A stretch of DNA of 64,000 nt, from contig NZ_CP011102.1 of NCBI RefSeq assembly GCF_003534205.1, forward strand, positions 1,438,036 to 1,502,035. The letters are read 5' to 3'. This document shows positions 18,843 through 28,285 of this stretch, one piece after another. Numbering within the stretch: position 1 is the stretch's first letter; each line of letters begins with the position of its first letter. Source of the DNA: Listeria weihenstephanensis (GTDB lineage Bacteria; Bacillota; Bacilli; Lactobacillales; Listeriaceae). Made by a program: the position numbers and the translations under genes. Under the pieces are notes generated by a model. The model was not told the DNA's origin. It saw only the letters and a list, made by a program, of their open reading frames with translations, and searched no databases.

Positions 18843-18922
18843 GAGTGCAGGTGTCTATTTTTGCGATGGATGATTTCGAGTATTTTCGGCACCTATTTTT
18901 TAGGATCTGCACTCTGTTTTTT
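18843..18922 (+). terminator. Riboswitch expression-platform terminator
   Basis: GAGTGCAG (18843-18850) pairs with CTGCACTC (18907-18914), followed by GTTTTTT. An inner stem AGGTG/CACCT stacks inside. The GAGTG in the 3' strand of P1 can instead pair with CACTC of the terminator arm, giving the alternative fold. Ligand binding should stabilise P1 and favour termination. The rest of the gap to xpt shows nothing else. Confidence 0.85.
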
Positions 18923-19002
18923 CGTCTACTTCTCATTATTAGTATGAGTGGTGGGCGTTTTTTTGTATTCCCACACTCCTTAAATCGAGAGAGGGGTCAT
19001 AA

Positions 19003-19584
<582 letters not shown>

Positions 19585-19588
19585 TGCG

Positions 19589-20893
19589 ATGCTAGGAAAA
19601 GGACGAATTGCGGCACTTGGCTTTCAACATGTACTCGCGATGTATGCGGGGGCGGTTATTGTACCGCTTTTGATTGGTGGTGCACTTGGGTTTACGAGTG
19701 CACAGATGACGTATTTGGTTTCGATTGATATTTTCATGTGCGGGATTGCGACGTTACTACAGTTGACGATGAATCGCTTCTTTGGAATTGGATTGCCGGT
19801 TGTTTTGGGTTGTGCGGTTCAGGCGATTGCACCGATTATTTTGATTGGAGAGCAGTACGGTATTGGGGCGGTTTATGGCTCTATCATTGTTTCTGGTATT
19901 TTTGTCGTGTTGATTGCGCCGTTCTTTTCGATGGTTGTGCGATTCTTTCCACCTGTTGTGACGGGATCGGTTGTTACGATTATTGGATTGACGTTGATTC
20001 CAGTGGCGATTAATAATTTAGCTGGTGGGCAAGGTGCGGCTGATTTTGGTTCGCTGTATAATTTAGGACTTGGATTTGGGACGCTGTTTGCGATTATTTT
20101 AGTGTATCGTTTTGGTCGTGGTTTTAGTAAGGCAATCGCGGTTTTAATTGGGCTTGTTGCCGGATCATTATTTGCGGCGATTTACCGTGGTATTTCTTTG
20201 CAGCCAGTTGCTGAGGCGCCAATGTTTCATATGCCTACGCCGTTTTATTTCGGGATGCCAACCTTTAACTGGGCGGCAATCGTGACGATGATCTTGATCG
20301 CACTTGTGAGCATGGTGGAGTCAACCGGTGTTTATTTCGCGCTTTCGGACATTACGAAACGTAAGTTAGAAAAATCGGATTTAACAAAAGGATATCGCGC
20401 GGAAGGTTTAGCAATTATTTTAGGCGGTATTTTCAATACTTTTCCGTACACAGCTTACTCGCAAAACGTTGGGTTAGTTCAGTTATCGGGCATTAAGACA
20501 CGAAAAGTGATCTACGTGACGGCGGGTATTCTGATCGTACTTGGATTATTGCCGAAAGTGGGCGCAATGGCAACGATTATTCCAACGCCGGTGCTTGGTG
20601 GTGCGATGGTTGCGATGTTTGGTATGGTGGTAGCGCAAGGCATTAAGATGCTTGGAAAAGTTAATTTCACTTCACAAGAAAATTTGTTGATTATCGCGTG
20701 TTCGGTTGGTGTCGGGCTTGGTGTGACGGTTGTTCCTGACCTTTTCAAAGTGTTCCCTGATTTTATCCAACTTTTCACAAGTAATGGTATTGTGGCTGGA
20801 AGTGTGACGGCAATTACGCTAAATATTATTTTTAACATTATTCCGCATCGTAAGGAAAAAGAAGCCACAGAACCAGCGCGTACCCAGTTGTAG
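19589..20893 (+). CDS. pbuX: Xanthine permease, NCS2/nucleobase-cation symporter family
   Basis: About 434 residues with 12-14 membrane segments. Imports xanthine with a cation. Family motifs: GFQHVLAMYAGAVIVPLLIG at the first segments, and TFPYTAYSQNVGLVQLSG near residue 290. ATG 19589 follows AAGGGGA and lies five bases after the xpt stop. Two-gene salvage operon with xpt. Confidence 0.93.
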   Translation: MLGKGRIAALGFQHVLAMYAGAVIVPLLIGGALGFTSAQMTYLVSIDIFMCGIATLLQLTMNRFFGIGLPVVLGCAVQAIAPIILIGEQYGIGAVYGSIIVSGIFVVLIAPFFSMVVRFFPPVVTGSVVTIIGLTLIPVAINNLAGGQGAADFGSLYNLGLGFGTLFAIILVYRFGRGFSKAIAVLIGLVAGSLFAAIYRGISLQPVAEAPMFHMPTPFYFGMPTFNWAAIVTMILIALVSMVESTGVYFALSDITKRKLEKSDLTKGYRAEGLAIILGGIFNTFPYTAYSQNVGLVQLSGIKTRKVIYVTAGILIVLGLLPKVGAMATIIPTPVLGGAMVAMFGMVVAQGIKMLGKVNFTSQENLLIIACSVGVGLGVTVVPDLFKVFPDFIQLFTSNGIVAGSVTAITLNIIFNIIPHRKEKEATEPARTQL

Positions 20894-20914
20894 AGACTCG
20901 TTTGACTTGGCGTT

Positions 20915-20926
20915 CTATGGTATAAT
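20915..20926 (+). promoter_or_regulatory. Extended -10 promoter before ypcP
   Basis: ATGG-TATAAT with a TG extension. The TTGACT at 20902 is only 13 bases away, too close for a normal -35. Confidence 0.5.
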
Positions 20927-20960
20927 TATTTTTTACATAGAAACGCTAGGAGGAACGAAA

Positions 20961-21839
20961 ATGACGAATCAAAAAGATAATCTATTAGTCGTGGATGGCA
21001 TGGCTTTATTATTTCGCGCTTTTTTTGCAACGGCTGTCTCGAAGCAGTTTATGGTGAACCAACACGGTATTCCGACCAATGGTGTACAAGGATTTATGAA
21101 ACACTTATTTGCAGCGATCGATCAGAGTCACCCGACGCATGCATTGATATGTTGGGATATGGGGTCGCAGACGTTTCGTAATGAGCTGTATAGTGGCTAT
21201 AAAGCGGAGCGTAAGGCACCACCAGAGGAGCTCAGACCGCAATTTGATCTCGTGAAGGAAGTTGCAGCTTCTTTTGGCTTTATCAATGTGGGTGTTCCAG
21301 GATATGAGGCGGATGATTGTATTGGTACGGTGACGGTGCAAATGGCTGGAACTGGAATCGGGACGACCGTTTTAAGTGGGGATAAGGATTTATTGCAACT
21401 GATTGCACCGACGAACGATGTCTGGATTTTGCAAAAAGGTTACGGGAATTATAAACAATATAATGAGGCAGCCTTCATGGAAGAATGGGGCATCACACCA
21501 GAGCAATTTATTGATGTGAAGGCGCTGATGGGTGATACGAGTGATGGCTATCCTGGTGTTCGTGGCATCGGTGAAAAGACGGCACTAAAATTGATTCAAC
21601 AGTACGAGACAATCGACGGTATTTTAGCGAATGTGGATCAGTTGAAACCAGGGCAGCAGACGAAGTTAAAAGAAGACTTGGAGATGTTGCACTTGTCACG
21701 GCAACTAGCGGAAATTCACACGAGTGTCCCGCTCGCGTTTGATATTGAACAGTGTGTTTATCGAGGGATCCTTCCTGAGGCAATCGATGTTGTAGAGGCA
21801 CATGGTTTAAAGACATTACGTCGTGATATTATGTTATAA
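20961..21839 (+). CDS. ypcP: 5'-3' exonuclease, PolI-N/FEN type
   Basis: About 292 residues. A stand-alone homologue of the 5' nuclease domain of DNA polymerase I, acting on flaps and RNA primers. Metal-binding acidic motifs LLVVDGMALLFR, YEADDCIGT and LSGDKDLLQL are present, followed by the helix-3-turn-helix DNA-binding motif GVRGIGEKTALKL near residue 195. ATG 20961 follows AGGAGG. Confidence 0.92.
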   Translation: MTNQKDNLLVVDGMALLFRAFFATAVSKQFMVNQHGIPTNGVQGFMKHLFAAIDQSHPTHALICWDMGSQTFRNELYSGYKAERKAPPEELRPQFDLVKEVAASFGFINVGVPGYEADDCIGTVTVQMAGTGIGTTVLSGDKDLLQLIAPTNDVWILQKGYGNYKQYNEAAFMEEWGITPEQFIDVKALMGDTSDGYPGVRGIGEKTALKLIQQYETIDGILANVDQLKPGQQTKLKEDLEMLHLSRQLAEIHTSVPLAFDIEQCVYRGILPEAIDVVEAHGLKTLRRDIML

Positions 21840-21845
21840 AGATTG

Positions 21846-21875
21846 AAGGTCATGCGATTTTTCGTATGGCTTTTT
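21846..21875 (+). terminator. Terminator after ypcP
   Basis: GGTCATGCGA and TCGTATGGCT pair with wobble pairs around TTTT and are followed by a T-rich stretch. Confidence 0.55.
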
Positions 21876-22261
21876 ACTTTGTTTCAGCGAAATTATAGAA
21901 ATAAGGCATATGTCAAGAATGACTTCACATGTTTTTTTAGGTGTTAAATTCTACATGGAATACTAGTTAATGTGCTAAATTTAACGTTTAAAACCCGATG
22001 GAGTTTATACTTATAATTTATTAGAAAATGGGAGATTTTTTTGTTATAAAACGTAAAAAAACGGACTAGGAATTATGATTTTCATATGATAGACTAAATA
22101 GCGAAACGGACTATGGTAAAAGAAGGAGGGTTGTAGCAATTAAGGAACACTTCGTTTAATGTCAGGTGTTTTTTGAAAGGTAACAATTTTTCGGCAGCAG
22201 GACAAAATATTATTATAATTTTCTTTCTAAATTATATAAGAGACATAAAAGGAGATGCGAG
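21876..22261 (+). promoter_or_regulatory. Long leader region upstream of the Cna_B adhesin
   Basis: AT-rich stretch of nearly 390 bases. It contains a long-range inverted repeat GTTAAATT/AATTTAAC (around 21942 and 21990), a TATAAT near 22013, and a strong AAGGAGG at about 22123-22130 with no good reading frame after it. A small hairpin with a T run follows (22145-22176) and then the real ribosome site AAAGGAG before the adhesin gene. No regulator can be named. Confidence 0.4.
22145..22176 (+). terminator. Possible leader terminator (attenuator)
   Basis: AACACTT and AGGTGTT pair (one G-T) and TTTTTT follows. It lies inside the leader, after an isolated strong ribosome binding site and before the adhesin gene, so it may be an attenuator. 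The stem is short. Confidence 0.35.
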
Positions 22262-24808
22262 ATGAAAAAATTTGTATATGTATTAGCAATTATTTTGATG
22301 GTGAGCGGTGTATTCATGGGTATGATAACGAAGGCAGATACAGCGAAGCCACAGACGAAAGCAACGAGTGTGGGAGCGTCAACAGGTAAATTTACCCTGA
22401 GTATGAAGGTACACGATAATCCAATTGTTAGTTCAGGAAAAGTAACGATGGATTTTACGTTGGACGCTTCGGCTGATGCGATTGTAGATTCGAATGGACT
22501 CATTGAAGTTAGTATTCCAAAAGAGATATATTCTACAGGAAATTTGACAGATTTGAATAGTGATAGTTTCACGTATGATCATACAGATAAGACGACAGAT
22601 CCAGATCGAATTCTTGTCTATGTAAAACCCGATGCGAGTTTCAATGTAGGGCAAGCATGGTCGGCTTCTTTTTCGATTTCTTTCCAAGCGGTATTAATGC
22701 GTGCGAACACGACGGTTGCTGCGGATCAAATTTTTAAGGCTTCTTACGCAGGACAAGATGTTTCGCAAACGTTGCAAATACAGCCACAACAAAACGGAAC
22801 GCCGACGCTTTTCGAGAAATGGTGGCACTCTAGTGTAGATTCGGATGGGATCTGTTTGCTTAACCCTGTTGAATCGCAATACAATACGTTCCAATTAGCG
22901 CTAAACATATATAAAGACGTAGAAATAAATAATGTCACGATTGTAGATGAAATGCCTGATGGTCTGGAAGTAGATCCTAATCCAGCTTTGACGACAGGTG
23001 TAGATGCGACGGATAAAATATCGGTGGATGGTATTCGGATTATTAAATATGATGCTAATGGAGACCGGACCTATGTGACATCGCAATATGCCAGTGATAT
23101 TAAGTTTGATGCGAAAACACAAAAGCTGACGGTGCATTTTGATCATATTGCGAAAGATGAAATGCTGCTTATTGAATATAAAGTTAGCGTGGCACATGTG
23201 TATGATACGTATGTTAATACAGCGACAATGACGAGTGATGAATATACGAAAACGAGTAGCGATACACTACGAATTGACGGTAATGCCAATTTTAATAAAG
23301 TTTTAAAAAAGACAGTAGACAAAAATATAATCACGACCAATGATAAAAATTTACAATATTCTTTGACGCTAAATGCAATTACAGGAACGATTAAGGCAGG
23401 ACAAACGTTTAGCGATACATTAGATAGTAGATTAAGTTATAAAAATGCGGTGGATGATGCGGATGGTACGTTCGATATTCAAGAAAAAAATAACGTACTG
23501 ACCATCACGGTGAATAAAGATATTCCAATTGGAGAAGGTAGAACGGTTGTATTTAATGTGGACCCGACAGGACTTGCGATTGGAGATACTGTTCCAAATA
23601 CGTCCTCCATCAGTCTACATGGGGAAAATTATGATTCCAATATTGTGAATACGAAAAAAATTAGCGGAGAAGTGGTTCTGAATAAAGTAGATAAAGCTGA
23701 TCCGACGAAAGTACTGGAAGGAGCCAAGTTCAAACTTCTAGATAGTACTGGAAAAACGTTATACACGGGAGCGACAAATACAGCTGGGAAATTAGCTTTA
23801 CACGGCATGGCTCCAGGCAGTTATCAATTAGTGGAGACACAAGCGCCAGATGGTTACCAATTGGATGCGACACCGATTCCATTTTCAGTGGCAGCAAATA
23901 CGTATCAAACGATTGCTTTAACGGCCGCAAATGAGAAGTTAATACGCGGAACGCTTGTGATTCATAAAGTGGATGCGGAAACAGGATCAAAACTTGCAGG
24001 TGCTTCTTTTGAATTGGTGTCGAAGGATGATCCAAGCAATATTAAAAAGGGCACAACGGATGAGGATGGTAATCTTACTTTTGGCAGCCTGATTCCTGGG
24101 AAATATACGTTAACCGAAACAATCGCGCCAACAGGATATTTACTTTCGAATGTGACCAAAGATGTGGAAATTTCAGCGACGGAAAGTAAAGAGATTCAGT
24201 TAACAATCACAAACAAAGCCTCAACAGGTGGCGTGGTTTTAACAAAGCGTGATAAGGATACGAATGAAGTATTGCAAGGTGCTACGTTCACATTGCAAAG
24301 CTCGGACGGCCTTGTTATAAAAACAGGATTAACAACAGATGAGTTAGGTCAAATTACAGTGACAAACTTATTACCAGGTGAATACCAATTCATTGAAACG
24401 TCCGCGCCAGATGGGTATGTACTTGATAGTGATCCTATATCATTCCAAATTATGTTTGGAGACGAGGCAAATGTACAGGTAGAGAAATTAAATCAGAAGA
24501 AAGCAAAAATAATTATTGTACCGCCAACACCACCTGTAGATCCAGTAGATCCACCGGTGATACCACCAGTAAATCCGCCAGCAGATGCAGGAAATACGCC
24601 GAAATCACCAACAAATGGAAATGAACCGAAGACATCAATAAATGTACCGATAGCACCAACGAAAAATGATGTGCCAAAAGAGGTAGCGCCTACAAAAGTA
24701 GTATCTCAACAAACATTACCTCATACTGGCGATTCAACTTCTGAGAATATTGTTTTAGTAGCATCTGGACTACTACTTTGTCTTTATGCATTCCGTAAAA
24801 AACGTTAA
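22262..24808 (+). CDS. LPXTG-anchored surface adhesin with Cna_B/SpaA repeats
   Basis: 848 residues. A signal peptide (residues 1-~25) precedes an N-terminal region of collagen-adhesin-like folds (~30-470). Three Cna_B/SpaA-type domains follow (~475-570, 570-660, 660-745), each opening with a VxLxKxD-like strand (VVLNKVDKAD, LVIHKVDAET, VVLTKRDKDT) and closing with a Glu in ETQAP, ETIAP or ETSAP. These Lys and Glu residues are those used for internal isopeptide bonds. A Pro-rich wall spanner, then LPHTGD, a hydrophobic stretch and RKKR form the sortase signal. Ligand unknown. It sits between housekeeping genes, with a long private leader and its own terminator, and looks like an insertion. 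Confidence 0.9.
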   Translation: MKKFVYVLAIILMVSGVFMGMITKADTAKPQTKATSVGASTGKFTLSMKVHDNPIVSSGKVTMDFTLDASADAIVDSNGLIEVSIPKEIYSTGNLTDLNSDSFTYDHTDKTTDPDRILVYVKPDASFNVGQAWSASFSISFQAVLMRANTTVAADQIFKASYAGQDVSQTLQIQPQQNGTPTLFEKWWHSSVDSDGICLLNPVESQYNTFQLALNIYKDVEINNVTIVDEMPDGLEVDPNPALTTGVDATDKISVDGIRIIKYDANGDRTYVTSQYASDIKFDAKTQKLTVHFDHIAKDEMLLIEYKVSVAHVYDTYVNTATMTSDEYTKTSSDTLRIDGNANFNKVLKKTVDKNIITTNDKNLQYSLTLNAITGTIKAGQTFSDTLDSRLSYKNAVDDADGTFDIQEKNNVLTITVNKDIPIGEGRTVVFNVDPTGLAIGDTVPNTSSISLHGENYDSNIVNTKKISGEVVLNKVDKADPTKVLEGAKFKLLDSTGKTLYTGATNTAGKLALHGMAPGSYQLVETQAPDGYQLDATPIPFSVAANTYQTIALTAANEKLIRGTLVIHKVDAETGSKLAGASFELVSKDDPSNIKKGTTDEDGNLTFGSLIPGKYTLTETIAPTGYLLSNVTKDVEISATESKEIQLTITNKASTGGVVLTKRDKDTNEVLQGATFTLQSSDGLVIKTGLTTDELGQITVTNLLPGEYQFIETSAPDGYVLDSDPISFQIMFGDEANVQVEKLNQKKAKIIIVPPTPPVDPVDPPVIPPVNPPADAGNTPKSPTNGNEPKTSINVPIAPTKNDVPKEVAPTKVVSQQTLPHTGDSTSENIVLVASGLLLCLYAFRKKR

Positions 24809-24819
24809 AAAAGTCATGA

Positions 24820-24855
24820 AAAATCACTTCCAGAAATGGGAAGTGATTTTTTCTT
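24820..24855. terminator. Terminator between the adhesin gene and the RNase H gene
   Basis: AAAATCACTTCC and GGGAAGTGATTTTTT form a clean hairpin with an A run upstream and a T run downstream; usable from both sides. Confidence 0.85.
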
Positions 24856-24874
24856 ATATATTTGAATGTAGATT

Positions 24875-25261
24875 TTACTTTTGTTTTTGGATCGCCTGTC
24901 GTGCCAATTGATCGGCTTTTTTATTAGAAGTGCTCGGAATCCACTGAATGAAGCACAGTTCTAGGGAGTCAATCAAATCAAGAATAACATCTAAATGTGG
25001 TTTGAACAAAGGGTTTTTCGCATAGCGCTTTTCGATAGCTTCTACGGCAACGCGTGAATCGGAATAGAGTCTAACAAGGATGGGTTTGTAGGTGACCGCT
25101 TTTGTGAGGGCGGTTTTAATCGCTATGAATTCAGCTTCGTGGTTACTTAAAATGCCAAGTGGGAGGCTGATTTGTTCGTAAATGCCATCTGCGATAATCA
25201 CAATGCCGATACCGCTTAGCCCTGGATTCCCTGCGCTAGAGCCATCTGCGTATATTTCCAA
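24875..25261 (-). CDS. rnhA: RNase H type I-like protein
   Basis: 128 residues. The RNase H fold carries the four acidic residues: Asp in YADGSSAGNPG, Glu in NHEAEF, Asp in YSDSRV and Asp in NKKADQLA. It is a short form without the basic protrusion of E. coli RNase HI, like Bacillus YpdQ-type proteins, so activity on RNA-DNA hybrids is likely but not certain. It lies 28 bases after the cold-shock gene on the same strand. Confidence 0.85.
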   Translation of the reverse strand: MEIYADGSSAGNPGLSGIGIVIIADGIYEQISLPLGILSNHEAEFIAIKTALTKAVTYKPILVRLYSDSRVAVEAIEKRYAKNPLFKPHLDVILDLIDSLELCFIQWIPSTSNKKADQLARQAIQKQK

Positions 25262-25289
25262 ATCTAAGAGACCTCCTTTATGTAAATTT

Positions 25290-25490
25290 TTACACTTTCT
25301 GAACGTTTGTTGCTTGTGGTCCTCGGTTGCCTTCTGTTATTTCAAATGTGACTTGTTGACCTTCATCGAGTGATTTGTAACCGTCACCCTGGATGGCTGT
25401 AAAGTGAATAAAGATATTCTGACCATCTTCTGCTTCTAGAAAACCGTAGCCTTTTTCGTTGCTGAACCATTTTACTTGTGCTTGTTGCAT
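25290..25490 (-). CDS. cspD: Cold-shock protein (CspD/CspB-like)
   Basis: 66 residues, a single cold-shock domain. The RNA-binding motifs are KGYGFLE (RNP1) and IFIHF (RNP2). It binds single-stranded nucleic acids as an RNA chaperone. ATG behind GAGGAGG. A promoter about 100 bases upstream gives a leader typical of cold-shock genes. Confidence 0.94.
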   Translation of the reverse strand: MQQAQVKWFSNEKGYGFLEAEDGQNIFIHFTAIQGDGYKSLDEGQQVTFEITEGNRGPQATNVQKV

Positions 25491-25592
25491 GAATGAGTTC
25501 CTCCTCGTTTTGGTCAGGTGGCTAGCTAAAATAAACTAGGATAGACCTTTTTCGTATAGTGGGGCAAGAAGATGCATAGAATAGATACATTA

Positions 25593-25622
25593 ATAATAAA
25601 CCGCGGAGGCTTCTTTCGTCAA
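25593..25622 (-). promoter_or_regulatory. Promoter of the cold-shock gene
   Basis: On the minus strand: TTGACG (25622-25617), an 18-base spacer, TATTAT (25598-25593). The predicted leader is about 95-100 bases. A cre-like sequence (AATGTAACCGC on the minus strand) lies about 11 bases upstream of the -35. Confidence 0.65.
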
Positions 25623-25746
25623 GTTAGTATAAAGCGGTTACATTAATTCGGCATTTTTGAAAAAAGCAACCCTTTGGAGAGGCGAATTCTGGCATGGTGT
25701 GGTAGAATGAAGAGGTGAAAGAAATCAAGGTTGGAGGAAAACAGAA

Positions 25747-26175
25747 ATGCCAACACCAAGCATGGAAGACTATATCGAGAAAATCTATTCATTGATTGAA
25801 TCAAAAGGTTACGCTCGAGTATCAGATATCGCGGAGGAACTACTTGTACATCCGTCCTCTGTTACAAAAATGGTTCAGAAACTAGATAAAGATGAATATC
25901 TGGTGTATGAGAAATATCGCGGTCTCATTTTAACGCCAAAAGGAAAGACAATTGGGAAGAGCTTGGTAGAACGCCATGCTTTACTTGAGAATTTTCTTGG
26001 TATTATCGGTGTGGAAGAAGCGCGTATTTATGAAGATGTAGAAGGAATTGAGCATCATTTGAGTTGGAACTCGATCAACCGAATTGGCGATGTTGTCCAG
26101 TTTTTTGAAGAGAATCCAGATGCCCTTGCTAAACTTCAAGGGATGCAGCACGTGTCGCGGTATCCAGAAGATTAA
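25747..26175 (+). CDS. mntR: Manganese-dependent transcriptional regulator MntR (DtxR family)
   Basis: 142 residues. It represses manganese uptake genes when bound to Mn2+. N-terminal winged helix ([22 protein letters not shown]) and C-terminal dimer domain. Metal ligands known from Bacillus MntR are all present: Asp8, Glu11, His near 77 (ERHALLE), and Glu/Glu/His in EGIEHHLSW near 99-103. ATG behind TTGGAGG. A matching operator is seen before the Mn transporter at 59.9 kb in this window. Confidence 0.95.
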   Translation: MPTPSMEDYIEKIYSLIESKGYARVSDIAEELLVHPSSVTKMVQKLDKDEYLVYEKYRGLILTPKGKTIGKSLVERHALLENFLGIIGVEEARIYEDVEGIEHHLSWNSINRIGDVVQFFEENPDALAKLQGMQHVSRYPED

Positions 26176-26199
26176 TTTTTTTTGAAAAGATTTCCTGTT

Positions 26200-26450
26200 A
26201 GTGCTAATGGCTTTTACGCGCAATTTTTGTAGAAGGCTCAAGATAAGTACTAAGCCGGTTTATTTCCGGTGCAACAAAAAGAAAGCCGTTACATTGCGTG
26301 CTGACGAATACTTAGATCCTAGGAAAAGTTGAGCACTGGAGCGGAGTATACTTGTGTATATGAGCACCAGCGCGCAGATTTTAACGACGGAGATGAGTGT
26401 TTGTCGGTGCGCAAGGCATTAATAGGAATTTTTTATATCTACATATTGAG
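26200..26450 (+). ncRNA. Candidate structured leader upstream of fhs
   Basis: About 290 non-coding bases precede fhs and contain several hairpins. CCGG-TTTATT-CCGG is at about 26255. An arm pair CTGG/CCAG (26336 and 26366) encloses GCGGA-GTATAC-TTGT-GTATAT-GAGCA. Then GCGC...CGAC and GTCG...GCGC nest at about 26371-26413. A promoter could be TTGAAA (26182) with TAATGG (26205), 17 apart but weak. It is not a THF, SAM or T-box element by its motifs. Whether it is a riboswitch, a separate RNA or a repeat is unknown. Confidence 0.4.
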
Positions 26451-26462
26451 AGGGGAATTTAA

Positions 26463-28145
26463 ATGGCAAACAAAGTAAAGTCTGACATTGAAATCGCATC
26501 TGTAGCAGAAATCAAACCAATCACGGAGGTTGCTGAGGCAATTGGATTAAGCGTGGATGAATTGGAGTTATTCGGTAAGTACAAGGCTAAATTGAGCTAT
26601 GAAACGATCCGTTCGCTAGAAGGTAAGGAGAATGGAAAACTTGTTCTTGTAACAGCAATCAATCCGACACCAGCTGGTGAAGGTAAGTCTACCGTTACAG
26701 TTGGACTTGGAGACGCGCTCTCAAAAAAAGGTAAGCAGACAATGATCGCGCTTCGTGAACCATCGCTTGGCCCTACAATGGGAATTAAAGGCGGTGCGAC
26801 GGGTGGCGGATATGCACAGGTTATTCCGATGGAAGATATTAACTTGCATTTTACTGGTGATTTCCATGCGATTACGGCGGCAAACAATGCGCTATCGGCT
26901 TTCATTGATAATCATATGCAGCAAGGAAATGAATTGCGTATTGACCAACGTAGAATTGTTTGGAAACGTGTCGTTGATTTGAATGACCGTGCGTTGCGTA
27001 AAGTGATTGTTGGTCTGGGGGGGCCGATTCAAGGTGTGCCGCGTGAGGACGGATTTGATATTACTGTTGCTTCCGAAATCATGGCCATTATTTGCTTGGC
27101 GAGTGACCTGAAAGATTTGAAACATCGCTTGAGTGAAATCGTTATTGGCTATAATTATGAACGTGAGCCAGTAACAGTTGGTGAAATGGGTTATGAAGGT
27201 GCGCTTACATTGCTTTTAAAAGAAGCTTTGAAACCAAACTTAGTACAGACGCTAGAACATACACCAGCGATCGTACATGGTGGTCCTTTTGCGAATATCG
27301 CGCATGGTTGTAATAGTATTTCAGCTACAAAAACAGCGCTGAAACTTGGCGATTATGTGGTGACAGAAGCTGGATTTGGTGCGGATCTTGGTGCGGAGAA
27401 ATTCCTTGATATTAAGGTTCCGGCGCTTGGAAAAGCTCCTGATTGTGTCGTGATTGTAGCGACGATTCGTGCGCTTAAGATGCATGGTGGTGTGGCGAAA
27501 ACGGAACTTGGTGCGGAGAATGTAAAAGCGTTGATTAAAGGTTTTGCCAATTTACAAAAACACGTGGATACAGTGCAACAATTCGGCTTACCATATGTTA
27601 TCGCGATTAATAAATTCATTACAGATTCAGACGCAGAAGTGGCGCAACTTGAAGCGCTGTGCAAAGAATACAATATTCCGTTCTCCTTGACGGAGGTTTG
27701 GGAAAAAGGCGGTAACGGTGGACTTGAGCTAGCAGAAAAAGTAATTGAAGCTGTGGAGAGTGGCAAAGCAAACTACACGCGGATGTACGATGATGCAGAT
27801 TCAATGGAAGAAAAACTAGAAGCTATCGTGACAAAAGTATACGGCGGACTTGGTGTCGAGCTTTCAAGTAAGGCGCAAAAGCAAATCACGGAGTTTAAAA
27901 AATACGGTTGGGATCGCTATCCTATTTGTATGGCGAAAACACAATACTCATTAACCGATGACCCAACGATGCTTGGGCGTCCAACTGATTTTGTGATTCA
28001 TATTCGCGAGTTTATTCCGAAACTTGGTGCTGGATTCGTGGTTGCCTTAACAGGTGACGTGATGACAATGCCAGGCTTACCGAAGAAACCAGCGGCGTTA
28101 AACATGGACGTGGATGAAAAAGGAAACGCAGTCGGTTTATTCTAA
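26463..28145 (+). CDS. fhs: Formate--tetrahydrofolate ligase
   Basis: 560 residues. ATP-dependent synthesis of 10-formyl-tetrahydrofolate, feeding purine synthesis and initiator-tRNA formylation. P-loop-like TPAGEGKST near residue 67-75, [20 protein letters not shown] and the C-terminal [18 protein letters not shown] are family signatures. ATG behind GAGAGGGG. Folate one-carbon genes thyA and dfrA lie downstream. Confidence 0.96.
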   Translation: MANKVKSDIEIASVAEIKPITEVAEAIGLSVDELELFGKYKAKLSYETIRSLEGKENGKLVLVTAINPTPAGEGKSTVTVGLGDALSKKGKQTMIALREPSLGPTMGIKGGATGGGYAQVIPMEDINLHFTGDFHAITAANNALSAFIDNHMQQGNELRIDQRRIVWKRVVDLNDRALRKVIVGLGGPIQGVPREDGFDITVASEIMAIICLASDLKDLKHRLSEIVIGYNYEREPVTVGEMGYEGALTLLLKEALKPNLVQTLEHTPAIVHGGPFANIAHGCNSISATKTALKLGDYVVTEAGFGADLGAEKFLDIKVPALGKAPDCVVIVATIRALKMHGGVAKTELGAENVKALIKGFANLQKHVDTVQQFGLPYVIAINKFITDSDAEVAQLEALCKEYNIPFSLTEVWEKGGNGGLELAEKVIEAVESGKANYTRMYDDADSMEEKLEAIVTKVYGGLGVELSSKAQKQITEFKKYGWDRYPICMAKTQYSLTDDPTMLGRPTDFVIHIREFIPKLGAGFVVALTGDVMTMPGLPKKPAALNMDVDEKGNAVGLF

Positions 28146-28167
28146 AATGAAATAAGTGACATTAGTG

Positions 28168-28222
28168 AGAAAGAAGTATTGGAGAATCTGTATCTGGATT
28201 TTCTAATACTTCTTTCTAATTC
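28168..28222 (+). terminator. Terminator after fhs
   Basis: AGAAAGAAGTATTGGAGAAT pairs with ATTTTCTAATACTTCTTTCT around a short loop. The stem is long; the T-rich right arm ends the transcript. Confidence 0.8.
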
Positions 28223-28285
28223 TATTGCGTCAAGGCCTAAACTTCGATAGAATAGACTAGAGATACACAGAATGGATGGGAAGTA

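Noticed and set aside
21940-22000. Possible PrfA-like box (TTAA...TTAA) before the adhesin
   Set aside because: The half-sites are far apart and do not form the TTAACA-N2-TGTTAA palindrome.
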